Both the position numbers and the translations under genes were made by a program. From Dallia pectoralis (taxonomy: Eukaryota; Chordata; Actinopteri; Esociformes; Umbridae), in assembly GCA_029465975.1 (NCBI GenBank), contig CM055728.1, forward strand, positions 17,634,828 through 17,698,827: a stretch of DNA of 64,000 bases. The letters run 5' to 3'. Of the stretch, positions 31,729 through 45,815 are shown piece by piece (position 1 is the first letter of the stretch; every line of letters begins with the position of its first letter). The notes beneath the pieces were generated by a model that ran no database searches, was not told the DNA's origin, and saw nothing but the letters and a program-made list of their open reading frames with translations.

Positions 31729-34700
31729 CCTCTATTTCCTAGTGACCAGTTCCTTTGCGATGTCAGGAGTGTAAACTGGGCTGGATGGCTCATCTGATTG
31801 AGCAGATGCTAATGTGAAATGAGAATCTAATGACCTTATGCCATGGCTTCCCAACCCAGGCCTGCAGCTATCTCAAAGAAACCACTCAAACAGTTTTAGC
31901 TGCACACACAGACATTAAAATGCACCAAAGCAGAAAACATTTTGACCTATTCTGATGTGTATGTGCTGGTTTGTCTGATATATTGACTGATGATGTCCCC
32001 TTTAGGCGATCAATTGGATCTTACTTTGCCATAAATGAATCAGAGGAAATGTGCCTCTACAGTAGCTGTTATAGCGACTGGGATGTATTTGCTTTGTGTC
32101 AACACTTCAGTTAAAGAAAAGGAAGTATCCGATCCGTTACAATTACATCTTTTCACTCTTAATAGATGTGGCATAAGTGTTTTTTTGTGTTAAGATAGTT
32201 CATGTTTCTGGTGAATAAAATGCAAATAAAGTGTTGATTGATCCTCAACTCTTGTCTTTATATGGAAACATTTAATGATTAGTTCATATCTTGCATCTGA
32301 CACAAATCCTTATGTTGTTTCTAATCTTATTACACAATTTTCACTCGCTTCAATTTCAGTTTTTTAGTCAATGGAATCAATGTTGTGTTAAGACCCTTTC
32401 TTTTTTTTGCAATCAAATATCAGTAATTGTATATCCATTGATGAATATAAAATCATATTATTTATGTTGTTGTTCAGTGTTGTTATGATATAACAAAATG
32501 GCAGGCCAGAACCCATTCTCTGGTCAGACTAGGTGTGTTGGCATCGGATGTATAGGGCAGATTTTTAGTGTATTTTACTCTGAGCTGCTGATGGTTTGAG
32601 CCAAAAGTGAAATAGAGAGATGAAGGGGTGATAGGGAGTTGGTTTGGCCCGGTGTCAACATGCTGTAAGACAGGATGGAGGGAGGGGAAGAGGCTGGTTT
32701 CAATTAAAGACCTGGCAGGACTGGATGCTCAGTAGTTTGACTGGTGAAAAGAGGCAAAAGTTCAATAGCCATAATGAAATCCACATAATGACATTATTAT
32801 GACATTTTGACCCACAGAAAATTCGCCAGACTCTGTCATAGCTGAGGAATGAGCAGTGAGTAAGAATGCATCAGAGAGACTGTCTAATACCGTGTCTGGG
32901 CTTTTTGTAGTGCTCTTAAAAAAATAAACATATGATAAAATGTTTTCTGGGGAATGAAACGTGCTTATGGAGTGAGAACACATCGGACAACCATTTAGTA
33001 ATTGGCAAAATTATGCTTATTGATATTGATATCTGTACAGAACACAGAAAAAATTGTAGATTACCCCGTTTTTTTTGTCATTGTTTTCCTATATCTATGC
33101 CTTTGTCAGTTGACACCATCAGGAAATATGTTTTTTCATTTTTGAATTGATAAAATTATAACTGATACATTTGTGTTCTTTCCAACACTCCCCACAAAAC
33201 TTTTGTAGCACCCGAATTTAAAATTTTTGTATATGTAAAAAGAAAAATGACCAAGAGAGGAAATTGCTTTTTGTCAAACTAGAAAGTAATTTGTTTGAAT
33301 TAGAAAATTCCTTGAACTGTCATAGTGCTTCTTCGCCTGGAAGGCAGAACTAGATAGTTGTTCTTTTTTGCAAATGAGAGTTTACTGAAGTATGTTTTGT
33401 TATTGTAAAATATATTTATAAAATAACTATGCATGGTGATGTTTAAGGGGTTGGTGGGATGTGGTCAAGAATGTAAAATTGATCATACATGATCATTTAC
33501 CAGAGTAAAATATGATAAGATGCAAGCAGTGGTTGACAGTTGTTAGAAACTCTAAAAGAGCTACGACTAGGATGCCTGTGTGTTGTCAGAATTTCAGACC
33601 AGACAACAAATAGAGGCATATGCAGACCAAGATGATGAGCAGCTATTAGTCAACAGAATGACATGTTTTGAAGCCGCAAGCTATTCTGTCAATATTCCAA
33701 TAACCACCATGGACAACTGGGGGTGAACAGAACTTTTCTCTCCCACAGCCACTAAAAAAAGGCGTTGTGGCAAAGTAATTTTTGCTAGGCAAGCTATGGG
33801 TGTTACATTGATTGGAATATTAGTTTATTCTTTATCTGCAGGGTATCCAATTGTGCCGAACAGCTGTCAAGAGTTAAAGTCAACAACAGCATGATAGCTA
33901 TGATATCAGGAAGTCAATATCACTTGTCCTTGAAGCTCTCTGTAGTTTTTGAATGTTTACCCCTAAAGACGTTGCTACGGGTAGAATCTGGAAAATGACC
34001 TAGCTTTTAAACGACCAATTGCATTGCAAAAGTGTTTTCACAAACACACACTTCAGAAACATAGTTTTCACAACAAATTTGAGGTGTTTTAGTGTCTGGG
34101 GTTTTTCTTTAAGCTACCGTGCTAAATTGAGGAGGAACTGAATGCTCCCCAGTTCCTTTTGAGAATGCCGGTGAGTTGGATTCTCTGGGGCAGAGAGATG
34201 GGGTATGAGGTTTGGAAGGGACTGTGATTACAGCAAAGCATGCTGGTCCTGTTTGATGGACCTGTGGTTTAACATCCCCCTAAAACTTTATACATAATAT
34301 GCTCTGCCTCCTACCCCGATCTTATTCTCTCTCTCTCTCTTGCTCATTCTCTCTCTTCGACCACAAAGTACAGCTCTTTCTAAAATTGCAGGGGGATGGC
34401 AGAGAGTGTGCAGCGTGGCAGTGGCTTTGTGGACGCTGCTCCAAGACTTGGGGTGTGGGCTCAAAAAGTTGAAAGGAGACCACAGGCATGTATGAATTCA
34501 AGTAGAAAGGCCTGTGTATCAGTGACTAACAGCTGCATACCGAATTACCCTTCTCTTTACCCATCTCTGATACCAGCTATTGGCTGCTTTCCTCCTAGCT
34601 GCAGTGATGCCCTGACGATAGAACATTTGTATTGATCACTAAATAACCACGCGTTTCATACTTTGACTTTATATGGACAATACATGTGCGTTTTCAGTTT

Positions 34701-35930
34701 TGTGCCTCTAGTCTATAAGTAACACAGCACACTGTATATTTGGCATATCAGGTTATGAGATTTTCTGAATATATTACCACAAGCAATTTCATGTCAATCA
34801 AATTGCACAAGCTTGAAGAACTTTGCCAGATATCTGTGCTGTGTTTGGTATGAACTAAAAAATAACCCCCCCCCACCAATTGGAGGAGTGTGAATGCCGG
34901 TGTTGGGGCACATCACAAAGAATAGTTGCTTAGCAACTGTTTCAGTTCTACTTTGAAGTTTTCTTCATTTTTCTTTGCAATATGGGTCAAAAAAAGCAAT
35001 GGATATGGTAAACTATAATAAACTGCTGTAATATGGTGCATTATGAGACATGCATAAGGTTTCCCTCTTTATGGTGTATTGTCTCATTTCATACGTTTTC
35101 TCGCACGTTTCATATTGACAGTTTCCCGATTGGCTGTTTTCCATTACGAACCCACGAAAGCAAACGCATTTGAAAGGCATTTCACAACATGCACGCCGCT
35201 CCATAAAAGGCCAGTTCACATTTGCAGTGACACAGGACTACTGCCTTGGTTTAAACCAAAACCCCTCATGAGATACAAGCAAGCAGGCAAATTGTTCCGT
35301 TTCTACCTCACTGCGGTTTTCGGGGAGGAGGGTGTTCTTTGTGGTTTCAGCCCTCTAAACTACACACATAATTTCACCAGCAGCTGCAGTGGCTTATAGG
35401 GGCCAGATGTGAGGCTCATGAGACAAACTGCAGCACTGGGAAAAGGAGCAGCCTGGGGACAAGGCTAAGCATCCACTCAATGAGAGGCATTGTCATGCAT
35501 GCTGCAATCCTTTTTATGGTGACTTGAGCAAATTAACAGGGAGTCGGCATCAATTTACACGTGTATCCCGGCTCCGTAGTAAAAAATGTGTTGGCCAAGT
35601 CTCTCTGCACTCTCTCTTTCCGCGCACGCCATCGAAACGAGCCATCGAAACGAGCAGCGCGCACTCGACTTGTTTTTACGGCCCAGAGCCTGTCGTGTAG
35701 GTGGTCTTGTCTCGCGACAATTTAATTGTCTGCCTTTTTTTGCAGTGGGATATTACTGTGTTGTTAAGTACATTTGATTCTAGGAGCTACACAGACTGTT
35801 ATTTCAACGAATTGAGGGAAGCATCTTTGGTTGAGATTGAATTAAATCCAAAACATAGTCAAACGTATAATTGTGAAAACAGGACATCTGCTGTGATTAT
35901 ATAATGGATTTAATAAAAAAATTTTTTTAC
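31729..35930. other. Intergenic sequence after the solo LTR
   Basis: No gene recognised. It holds a TC microsatellite (about 34325-34345), a poly-C run (34866-34875) and a somewhat CpG-richer patch at 35560-35720. Open frames here are short and lack any recognisable family motif. Confidence 0.45.
32214..32230 (+). terminator. Paired polyadenylation hexamers (distal)
   Basis: AATAAA at 32214-32219 and again at 32225-32230, followed by GTGTTGATTG, a GT-rich element as expected downstream of a cleavage site. It could end a long ptpn18 3' UTR (about 2.5 kb, including the LTR insertion) or belong to an unseen transcript. Confidence 0.4.
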
Positions 35931-37270
35931 ACATTATTCACTTAGCAGATGGTCTTATCCATATCGACTTACAGTAATATATTATAGCATACATTTTAAG
36001 AAAGATAGGTGACACAACCACACAGCTTTGGTTGCACAAGCCAGGAGCCAGTCTAAGAGTGACTTGCTGTAATTTAGACATGAAACGACAAGTGTCTGTA
36101 TAAGTAACTATGCTGCTACCAGTTTAAGGAAAGGTTGTACTCAACAAATGTTTTAAAGCATGAACCTGCAGTCGTGAGACACTGTGGCAGTCCCCTAGAA
36201 GAGCAACTCAGTCTTGTCAACGTTAAGCTTGAGATAATTTTGGAAGGCGGGAAGGTGGAAAAATGTGTAATTTGCGTAGCAGTGAAATGAAGGTTTGTGT
36301 GGGAATATGACAGAGCCATATATAGAGGGATGGGAAGAGAGCCTTGAATGTAGCCTTGGGGAACTCCAGTAGTAAGAGGCTACATGGCATGGCAGGCACA
36401 GATCCTCTCCATGTCATCTGGTAGGGGCAGCCTGCCAAGTAAGATGCAATACAAGAATGTGCTGAACCTGTGTTGCACAGAACAGAGAGGATAGAAAGAA
36501 TGATGTGATGGCTCAGTGTCGAAATATCTTGGAGGATGAGAACAGAGAGTGTTAGCTTGGGCATTGTGAAGAGCTTCGGTTACATAGAGGAGACCAATCT
36601 TGGGTCGAGTGACCCGTTTTGTAGCCTAGCTGGTTTTAGTCAAGGAGATTGCTCTTAGTTGGGTAACAAGAGAGTTGGCACGCTCAAATGTCATTAAAGG
36701 AAAAACTGAAGGAACATCAGAGGGTTCAAATGTTGGCTTTAAGAAGGAACAACTCTGACCATTTTGAAACTCTACCAGGTCACAGCCCGTGCTCCGGGAT
36801 GAGTTGATGAGGGTGGCAACGTATAGGAGACGTATCATTGATGGTCTGGAGAAGGTTGAAGTTTTGTGGAAGAAGCTTGTCTTGGCTATACCAGCAGATA
36901 CGGAGAAATGAAGGTAGTGTGAAGTAATTGGAAGCATACTCTGTCATTTTCAGCATTGGTCCATTTTTGTTCAGCTGCCCTAAGCCCTCTTCTGCAAGCT
37001 TCAGTGAGTCGTTTTATTACGGAGCAGGAAGGAAGAGCCACGCCAGCCGGAAGGAAAGGTGAGTGTTGTAGGATTTGGAAAGCCAGGCCTGTATGGTGGA
37101 AAAGGCAGACTCTGGAGACGGAAGAGGGAAGGATTTAAAAGATGTGATTGACAATATAAATGGAGGTGTACTGAGCAGTTAGGAGGAAAGAATGGGTGTT
37201 GTGGTAGCAAAATCATGGGTAGACATTGAATGTGTAGAGATGGAGGAAAGAGAAGGAGACAAGGTTAAAG
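35931..37270. repeat. Probable dispersed repeat, SINE-tail motif at its start
   Basis: 35941-35975 reads CTTAGCAGATGGTCTTATCC followed by a GACTTACAGTA, the conserved fish SINE-tail motif (TTTAGCAGACGCTCTTATCC type). The following kilobase, with GGGGAACTCCAGTAGTAAGA-like phrases, looks like decayed antisense of an interspersed repeat. Ends and family are not resolved. Confidence 0.4.
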
Positions 37271-37348
37271 TTGACCAATAATATGAGTGGTGACCAATAG
37301 TCTGGGAATGAACTAATCAGCAGCTATACCACATAAATGAACCACAGC

Positions 37349-38116
37349 AGGTTTGCACACTAATCAGCCAAAACATTATGACCAAAACATATTGGCTTAA
37401 TATAAAATCTAGGGATTTGGGAATCTTGGAATTTGGTGGCCAAAGGAACACTTTGAACTTTTCATCATGTTCCTCAGATCTTTCCCAAGCAATGTGTGCA
37501 GTGTGGCAGAGCGCAGTATCCTGCTGAAAGAAGCCACTGTCATCAACGAATACCGTTGCCATGAAGAGGCATATCGGTTCTGCAACAATGTTTAGGCATG
37601 TGTCAAATTGACCTCCAGATGAATGTCCGGACCCAAGGTTTTCCAGCAGAACATTGCCGAAGCATTGTGTGTAGTGGCACATTCCTCCCGTAACCATCCT
37701 TAACAATTTGTGTGACTAATGTGTGCCACACTAGACCTTCCGTCAGTTCAGACCAGACGAGATAGCCTTTGTCACCCTCGCGCATCGATCAGCTTTGGGC
37801 GCCTAACTCACTGTCGCCAGTTTGTGGTTGTCCTTCCTCGGACCACTGTAGCCAGGTATTCACCACTGCAAGCCCGGAGAACGCCACAAGCCTTGCAGTT
37901 TCAGAGATGATCTGACCCAGTCGTCTGGCCATAACATTTTGGCCCTTGTTAAGTCACTTGGGTCTTTACTTCTGCCAATTTCGCCTGCATCCAACACATT
38001 AACAATGACAACTGATTGTTTGCTCATCATCTAATCTGCCCAGACCATAAGATGTGCCCTTGCATGCTCTTCACCTGTGAGTGGTCATAGTGTTTTGGTC
38101 ATAATGTCATCAGTGC
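37349..38116 (-). mobile_element. Tc1/mariner-like remnant in the intergenic region
   Basis: The left end carries AAAACATTATGACCAAAACA and the right end GTTTTGGTCATAATGTCATC, inverted termini of a common Tc1 family. The minus strand encodes decayed transposase (LNIVAEPICLFMATVF, then GFFQQDTALCHTAHIAWE and EEHDEKFKVFLWPPNS, the region with the central catalytic Asp). Frameshifts and stops break it. Confidence 0.78.
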
Positions 38117-41100
38117 ATACCGTATAATATCATTTAATTGTTACACTCCTGTGGCCACTGGGAGGCAGTGGTGGTTTCCAGGCAGCAGAGTGCCGTTTCT
38201 ACCACGCCACTCAAACAAAGGCAGACAAAAATTCTGATTGACCGTAGATGTTTCCCCGCATTTGAAATTGCTGACCTCGTCTCTGATTTAAATGGCTGTG
38301 TATAAAGTATTAATGGTTTGTTGCACTATTTATCAATATTGTAATATATTATATTTAACTGCAGCAATCATAGGTCCCTCAACATAACAATATGCGGTAT
38401 CTGTATTAAGGCACTTTGGATGTGTCATTCTCCAATACGCTCTAGCCCCACTCCAACCTCACAAGAAGACCAGACCCATAGGGGCTACTGCTTCTGAATT
38501 GCACACTTGCAAAACCGCCGAGTCTGCTAATGTATTCAATCTAATTAATAAGGATTCTTCCAGAAAGAACCTGACACCGTCAGAAATGACACACTCCACC
38601 TAGAAGCTATTTCGTGTTATCAAATGGTAAATGAATATTACGATATAACTGTGAGCGTAGAGTATTAAAGACACCACGTACCATGGACCCCCTGGCCCTC
38701 AATACCCAGTATGGTCATATGTTCATGGTCCTGTTAAACCATCATTATAGACAGATATTTATTTATGTTACCGTATTATCGTTGATGAATTATACTATTA
38801 ACATAGACATATATCTATTTAATTATTGGTTAATGTGCATCAAATAAGAAAATGTATAATTAGCTAGAGTGATATAATCACATTTGAGTGGAGGGCGGCT
38901 ACAATAGAGAAGCTGGCGTCCCCTTGATGAGGGTTGGGTTTTTCAAAGCAAACCATGTGATGGTTTCATCTGCTCTGTGTGTTCGTGGTCCTGTATAGCT
39001 CTGTACACATCTCATAGGTTTCCGCCAAGCACGTTCCTCTGATAGCTCAATGTGCTTATGGAACTGAAAAGGAAGGGCTGTCTAACTCAAGTGGCTCCAA
39101 TTAGACTGTCACAATTACAGAGGGAGAGAGTAAAAGTGGCCAGACCTGCCAAACTCAAACTGGATTACAGGGACATGGAGGCTACCAAAGTGTGCCAGGC
39201 TACTTGGTTGTTTCTAACCAAGTCAATCCAAACCAAAGGTTATTTTAAGAAGTCTGGTTTTATATTTGGACATATCCAGTTTTTCTCTTTTCCACCCAAT
39301 ATAATTGCACCTCTGCACTCTACAATACCATATGAGGGTAGGAGAAACATCTTTGCATTCTCTGATTTCACTCTAAGGCCTGTAAACATTGACAAATATA
39401 GATCCTCTCAATGCTATTCATTTATACTTCAACAAAGACAATCAGTTTGCTGTGAGTACTATTCTACTTTAGCTTAATTGATCTATACTGTGGCAGGAGG
39501 TTGACTGTGTCATCTTTCCTAAACAGGTTATTACTGGCAATCTGATTTAAATAAGTGGAGTGCTTTACTGCAAGCTGGAAAATTACATCAAACCTGATCA
39601 CTGGAGAATGACAGACAACATTATGCTTATGTCTCGAGCATGAATTCATATAGCAAACAAAAACCTTTTCGTACCATAATTATATTTCATATGAAGAATT
39701 CATTTTCTATATTCGTTTCCTATATTTGTTTAGTTAATTTTCATGTTTATGTTTATTAGAACTGATTAAAGTTAACCAACTTGTTTACAGTAACCAATTT
39801 TAACTGACTTTCAGTCAGTGATATGGTCACCAAGGTATTCTGCTTGATGTATTCGAAGTAAGCTGCAACAATAACAAACTGCACAGACTATTATTTATAC
39901 TTATGATTAAACATTGGGGATTTCAAATCACAACCCCTAAGAACGTCTGTAATAAAACTGTTTAATATTGCAGCTATAATCTTTTTATCAACAGTTGAAT
40001 CAAATTATTGTTGCTGTGTGCTCTTTGGGGGTTTATGCTGGGTAACTATATAACAGCTGATATTAAAGGGGCTTGACAGAACTACTAATAAATACATCTT
40101 CCAGTTCCGAAGTATCTGAATAATAAAAAATATATAATAATTTAAAAATAATTGTATTATGCAATGCATACATTGGTTAAAAGTATTACTAATGTTTTTA
40201 ATTATCCTACTAATGATGCCCCTTTAAAATCAAAAGGCACCGTCACAAAGCAGCCGTGTTCATTTCCAAATGAGGGACTTTAGACCAATTTTCGGGAACA
40301 AATATTACATTCAAGTTTGTCGATGCTGTTTTCAAGACAACATCTTCATTTCCATCGCCTCTCCCTAACATCTGGGTATAGTAGAAAAATAGTCAATTAT
40401 GGGCGAGCCTGTTCCAACTGGGATACGGGGAAGATTTAAACACGTGCCCAAATTTCTCATACATAATGAAAATGAAGTTGGACCAAAATTGGAGAAAACC
40501 TCTGTGCTATGAATATCATATGTAATAATTAACTCAATACGGACACACAATTTGATGTTTTTATGTGGTTTTGTGAACATTAGTGCGTTTGAATTCCCCC
40601 GTGGGAAGTGGTACGTTCCATAAAGGGATAGCAGCGACCCAAGCCGTGCTCCTCCTGGAGAAGCAAAACGCTTTCTAGTGGCTAACAGACTGCCAGGCGA
40701 TTCAAGCGGTGAATGGCCTGTTGGTTTACTTAGAACATTGTGTGGGGTGGTACGTTTATTAGCAAATAAGTACGGGTCTATGTGAATACCGCGTGGGAAT
40801 AGATCTGTGCCTAGCTGTGGATGTATCTGTTGCACTCGAAATACAGGTAGGTCCATGAGGCTGTGTGTGTGTGTGTGTTTGCAGATCACATTTCACGACG
40901 ATGCTTACTGAGACCAGGGACTAGCGTTTGATTCTGAAGCATATTCCTTCAAAACGTTAAATGCCTTTTAAACCATTGCGCAGTTTGCATCCTGCAAGTG
41001 ATTATAATGTATTCATTAGCAATGGTCTAGGACTGCTGTAGTATAGGACGGCATGCTTTAGTTGGATCATCCCTTATGAAAGGATGCGATACTGTGTGTG

Positions 41101-44100
41101 TGTGTGTGTGTCTGTGTGATGCAAGGAGTCGCCGCAGCTCCATTCAGAACAAAGGGGACGTTAAAAGCATTATTTATCTGATTGGAAATCTGATCTGTTT
41201 GTCATGATGTCATTCAATTTAACACTGACACATCCTAGGTTTTGTACTTAGATCTTTTTTTAATTTACCCAACGAAGCATTATTTTCATGTGCCCCTTTC
41301 TTATAACAGGGGTAGGGTATTTTCCTAGAGAGTTGCTTATTAAAACCAAAACACAGAAGGTGTACGATTATATATGTGTTTAAGAGATTCAGTATTAGTG
41401 TTTAACTGGGCGAAATAATGTTATGTGAATTGTGAACCTGCTATTTTCATTTGATCACAATAATCTTCCAAGCAGGACCTGCCAATTATATTACCCTGGA
41501 TACCACATGAACAGGGTGTATTCGTCCCCGGGTTGTTTTCACACACAGGCTACTGTCTGACACATCTGTAATAGCTCCTGTGAAATATTGTCACGTGACG
41601 TCATAAAAAAGAAATCTGAAACATTTGAATGTGAATTAGAAACACATTTCATTCTGTGAATAACTTGGGATTTAATATCCTATACCCATTGCCCGAGATG
41701 TCTTCTATTATTAACGCAATGGATTTCTTCATAATGCAATTTCCAATCACGCAGCCGATTTTATCCCATTGCAATATAGATGGTTTTCATAAGGAAACTG
41801 CATGGGGATACAATGTTTCACTTCAAAACAGTGACAGTTGTTGCCACTGTTAGTGACCATTTTTAAATCACGGGTTATGCAGAGGTTACAATAATAAAGA
41901 TTGCAGGGTCAACAACACACATCGACTGTCTTTGCCCATATCCCTAAAAATGTCTACGTAAACAGGTACTTGGAAGTCTGTTTGTTGTTTTCATGCTGAC
42001 ACTGCAATGTAACGCTTGGTTTCAGACTAACCAAGACTAGAGGCTGACCGATTGATGGTCTATAGGCGTAAAATGTGATGCATTTAAAATTGTTATCAAA
42101 TCCCTGCCTATAAATTAACTTCACCAAATAATGGGTGCTTGTTTAACACGAGGGCAACTCTAACTTGTCTAACCAACAACAGTGCCTTTTCTAAAACCAA
42201 TATGTGAAATAATTATAAACCTGCATATCTAGCTAAAATGCATTGACGTTAGCTGGCAATATCACGTTCTAGGGACTGTGTCATTTATGGGGAGTGCAGT
42301 GCGAGCAGAGCCATATGCAGGAGAGTTTGCAAGGTTGGGTTTAAAGCATGGTGTCACACTGGACGCCTGACTCATTACAAACCGTGAACACAATTTATAT
42401 CTCACCAATACCGTAACTAATAACATGTTACATGATTATAACATGTCACATGATTCGTTGTTATTGTAGGCTTAACTAGGCGTTTGGGTTGCCACCCGTT
42501 CTGTAAAATACATAATTGTTCTGTATTTCACAACAATATTGAAATTTGTCTCGTCCTTGATCAGGTCTAGACGCCTCACGCATGTATATGGCAGTGTTAT
42601 GTAATGCTATGTTATGCTATGTTATGTTATGCTATGTTATGTTATCTGTGAGTCCCAATTCTCAGCTAAATGGCTGTCAGTTACAGCGTTGTCATGGTAA
42701 CCATGAGGCCATTGCAAGAGCAAAATCAGAGGCCTATTTAGTAAGGGTCTACATTAGCTAGTTTTCATATGAGGTTATTTTGTGTAGAGCAGAAGCCATG
42801 AACTGACCAGTGGAGGTTTCTCCCTAAAAGTCGCTTTAACGCTTCATTTATTCAAGCAGCACTTTACTACCATTAACAGCAGCGCTTATTGGAATGCTTA
42901 TGCTGTGCTGTTTCTGACTTCAAGCCTACACTCCTGAGATTAAGCTGACACCTTTAATCAAGCGTTTTACATTGTAAGCCAGTAGCGACCCAATTGATGA
43001 AATTTGAACTTATTTCAAAGATATCGTCAGTTATTACAACAATGCCTCAATTGTTGATTCCAAAAGTGTATTGTCTAAGGAATAGAAAGACATGGAGTAG
43101 GCACATTCTGCTTAGAAAGCTGGATATGCAAGCTTTCAACATGATCATTAGTTGGTCAAGTATCAAGATGCACAACTTATTAGCTCTAAAACACAGACTT
43201 AATGTTTTGGAAGACATAAGATTTATTTTGCATAATTTAAACCAAATAGAAATAATTTCATTTTGTCGTCGAGACTAAATAAAATGTTACTTGTGCTTTA
43301 TGTTACAAAAGTTACATTAAAATGATTCGTTGTTCATTCAGTATTGTTGCTATTTTTATTCTTTAATAAATTATTTTAGAATGTCGGATTAGTCGGAATA
43401 AGCTTTTTTGATCTCCAAATAATTGATATCTCATGTGCAACGTTGGTCAACCTTTAATCAAGACACTATGAGAATATACAGAAATAACCCAACTTTCTCA
43501 ATATGAAATAGTTTGAATGGAACTGTTATTAGCTGGAAGCCCTACTGGCTCAGGTATTTGGCTCAGGTATTTCAGAGAGCAGAAAAGATCCGCTAGGACA
43601 GACATTGGATCTGAAAATGACAAAAACAAGGTTCCGTCCAGTATTTGCCATAGTGTGCATGGAGCATTAGTGTTCTGATATCATTGGTTTATTCAGATCT
43701 GGGTTCGTAGTATGGAGAGTCACAGACATTGGTTATCACAGAGCGATCGCTTCTGTCTGCATGCCTTTTCTCCCATCATTGTCTCTCCATTGTCTCATCT
43801 CGCACTGCCATGGAGGTAACACACATTGCTTTTTATCTTTAATTAGATCTTTTTCGTTCTCCTGGGCAGGGGATTTCTTTCCCTCTCATCCCAAAGGTAA
43901 ATGCCAGAGAATGGATTAAATGGACACACCCTATGCAGTCACAAATTATAGGCAACAAGTGCCGCAAAAACACGCCGAGGAACTGCCAATATAATTTCCT
44001 CTAAATATTTCCTGTATTATAGACACACACCCCGTGTTTATGCTCAAGCCCAGCGTAAGCTATATCTAGACATTATCTAGGATAATGTAATAGTACCCCC

Positions 44101-44479
44101 GGTACCAATAAGCAAAGGGACCATCTCAATGTGAGCACACTGGATTTCCATACCACTGTCTGCCTACAGAGAATTAATTCCACACTCCTTGTGTTTCTTA
44201 GCTCTGTTTGTGTTACTGTGTAATAAGCTGTGCCATAAGTTAGCTCCCCTTATGTTAATGCAACTGAGTGGTCTTTGGGGAGTGGTTGGAATTAATAATG
44301 GAGAACACTGGGCCAGTGCCTTAGCCTGGGTTCTGGTGTAATAGTGATAGAAACGGGAACTGCTGACCCTCTAGAATTGCTGATGATGAACAGGACTCAA
44401 ATAACATTTAGAGGAAACAATCCGATGACACTTTGCGTTCCCATTTTTGTTGACCCACTCTTTGATGTGATTGACTTAT
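38117..44479. other. Intergenic, no gene recognised
   Basis: AT-rich spacer with TG microsatellites (40862-40879, 41093-41111) and a TATGTTATGC-type tandem tract (42600-42645). The longest open frame (40365-40889, minus) has no known motif. A CAG/GTAGGT donor-like site at about 40847 could end a non-coding plxna3 exon, but nothing confirms it. Confidence 0.45.
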
Positions 44480-44663
44480 AGCGCCCCTTGATAACATTGC
44501 GGTTAGAGCGATGTACCAGTAGCTGTGATGTTTCTACATCAAATCCTGAGTTGGCACTGTGAAAATGATGTTGTTTTGTTCTGTCCTTGAGGAAGACAGT
44601 TAACCCTGATTGCTTTTGTTAGTCACTCTAGATAAGACCGTCTGCTTAATGACTCAAATGAAG
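44480..44663 (+). mobile_element. tRNA-derived SINE-like copy
   Basis: A box A-like GCGGTTAGAGCGATG and a box B-like CATCAAATCCTGA lie in the first 80 bases, followed by GTCCTTGAGGAAGACAGTTA and the conserved tail TCACTCTAGATAAGACCGTC ... TAATGACTCAAATG found in many fish SINEs. Diverged, so old. Confidence 0.7.
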
Positions 44664-45787
44664 TAAAATTACAGAGCTTCACAAGGTGAATATTTAGAAT
44701 ATATACCAAGCTTCTGTACAGACACCAATCAATCTCACCCGTAAGCTTGGATGGAGTGTTTTGTGTATTGCTCACTTATGGTAGGTGCTATTGTATTGTT
44801 GAAATAAATCAAATAATGCTTATCACATGTGCACAATATCCACAGTGTTGTAGACTTTTCTTTGAACGGCTTACTAACAACTCCTATAATCTTTTCCCTT
44901 AACAAGTAAAAACTATGACAAATGAATAAAAAAACAGGCTTTATTAAGATACACAATTGTGCACAGTCCCTTGATTATAACAGGAAAAATATTGGTGATC
45001 AAGCACTGTATGTTTAGGAAACAGTCCCATTTACATGTGTGTTAACTTTGTATGGTCGAGTGTAAGGCAGCGCCTTTTATATCAAATGAATGTCCTTGGT
45101 ATCGGTCATCTGTATCCATAACTGAGCGGCATCTTAAGATGGCAAAGAGAGATTTTTTTTATCAAGTGCTGTTGACCCTCATTAGCGAAGTGCTGGTGAA
45201 GAGAGAGCGGTGTTTTCAGAGTCCTTGATTAGGTGAAATGGTGATTGCACTGATTGCTTCTTTTCTAGCTACTTTTCAAAGACACTTGACTCAACACACT
45301 CATTAGATTCCTGACCATTCTTTCACACCGGGACTGCCCGATCTGTTTCCTGGATATCTTCCATGCTGTATGTTCTCCAACTGTAGTTGTGATTTACCTC
45401 ACTTAGTCTTTCATTCAGTTAATTATTAGGGTCAGTGAGATAACCAAATAACACTTTTTTGGGCATCCCTGATGTACAATATCCGGATACAAATGTAGTA
45501 AATAAGGTTTGAGATTTCATCAACACCATCAAAATAGAGGAAAATAATATTAATAAAAAACAATAGGACACACAAAAGTATTATATATGTCTATGGTACC
45601 CAACGTTTTCTTCAAGGATCCCAGTTGGAGAAGGAACTACCTTGATTCAAATTGCCATTAAACTCAATAAAACTGGAATAAAAATAAATTGGCACATCAG
45701 AATAAGAAAAACATTAAAAGGTTTTTAGGATCTACAACGAACCTGAGAGTAAGAAAGGTTAGTTATAGTACCAGGAGCTGAATGAAT
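44664..45787. other. Intergenic, nothing recognised
   Basis: No coding, RNA or transposon signature recognised. Confidence 0.4.
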
Positions 45788-45815
45788 CTATTGCTATTTG
45801 ATATGTTATTGTTTA

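Noticed and set aside
34396..34635. 79-codon plus-strand frame starting MAESVQRG
   Set aside because: No similarity recognised and no supporting exon structure around it.
40365..40889. 174-codon minus-strand open frame in the spacer
   Set aside because: The longest gene-free frame outside repeats, but it has no recognisable domain, no initiating ATG with good context in view and a composition like its surroundings. It could be chance.
42994..43278. 94-codon plus-strand frame
   Set aside because: No family motif, no splice or promoter context; AT-rich chance frame.
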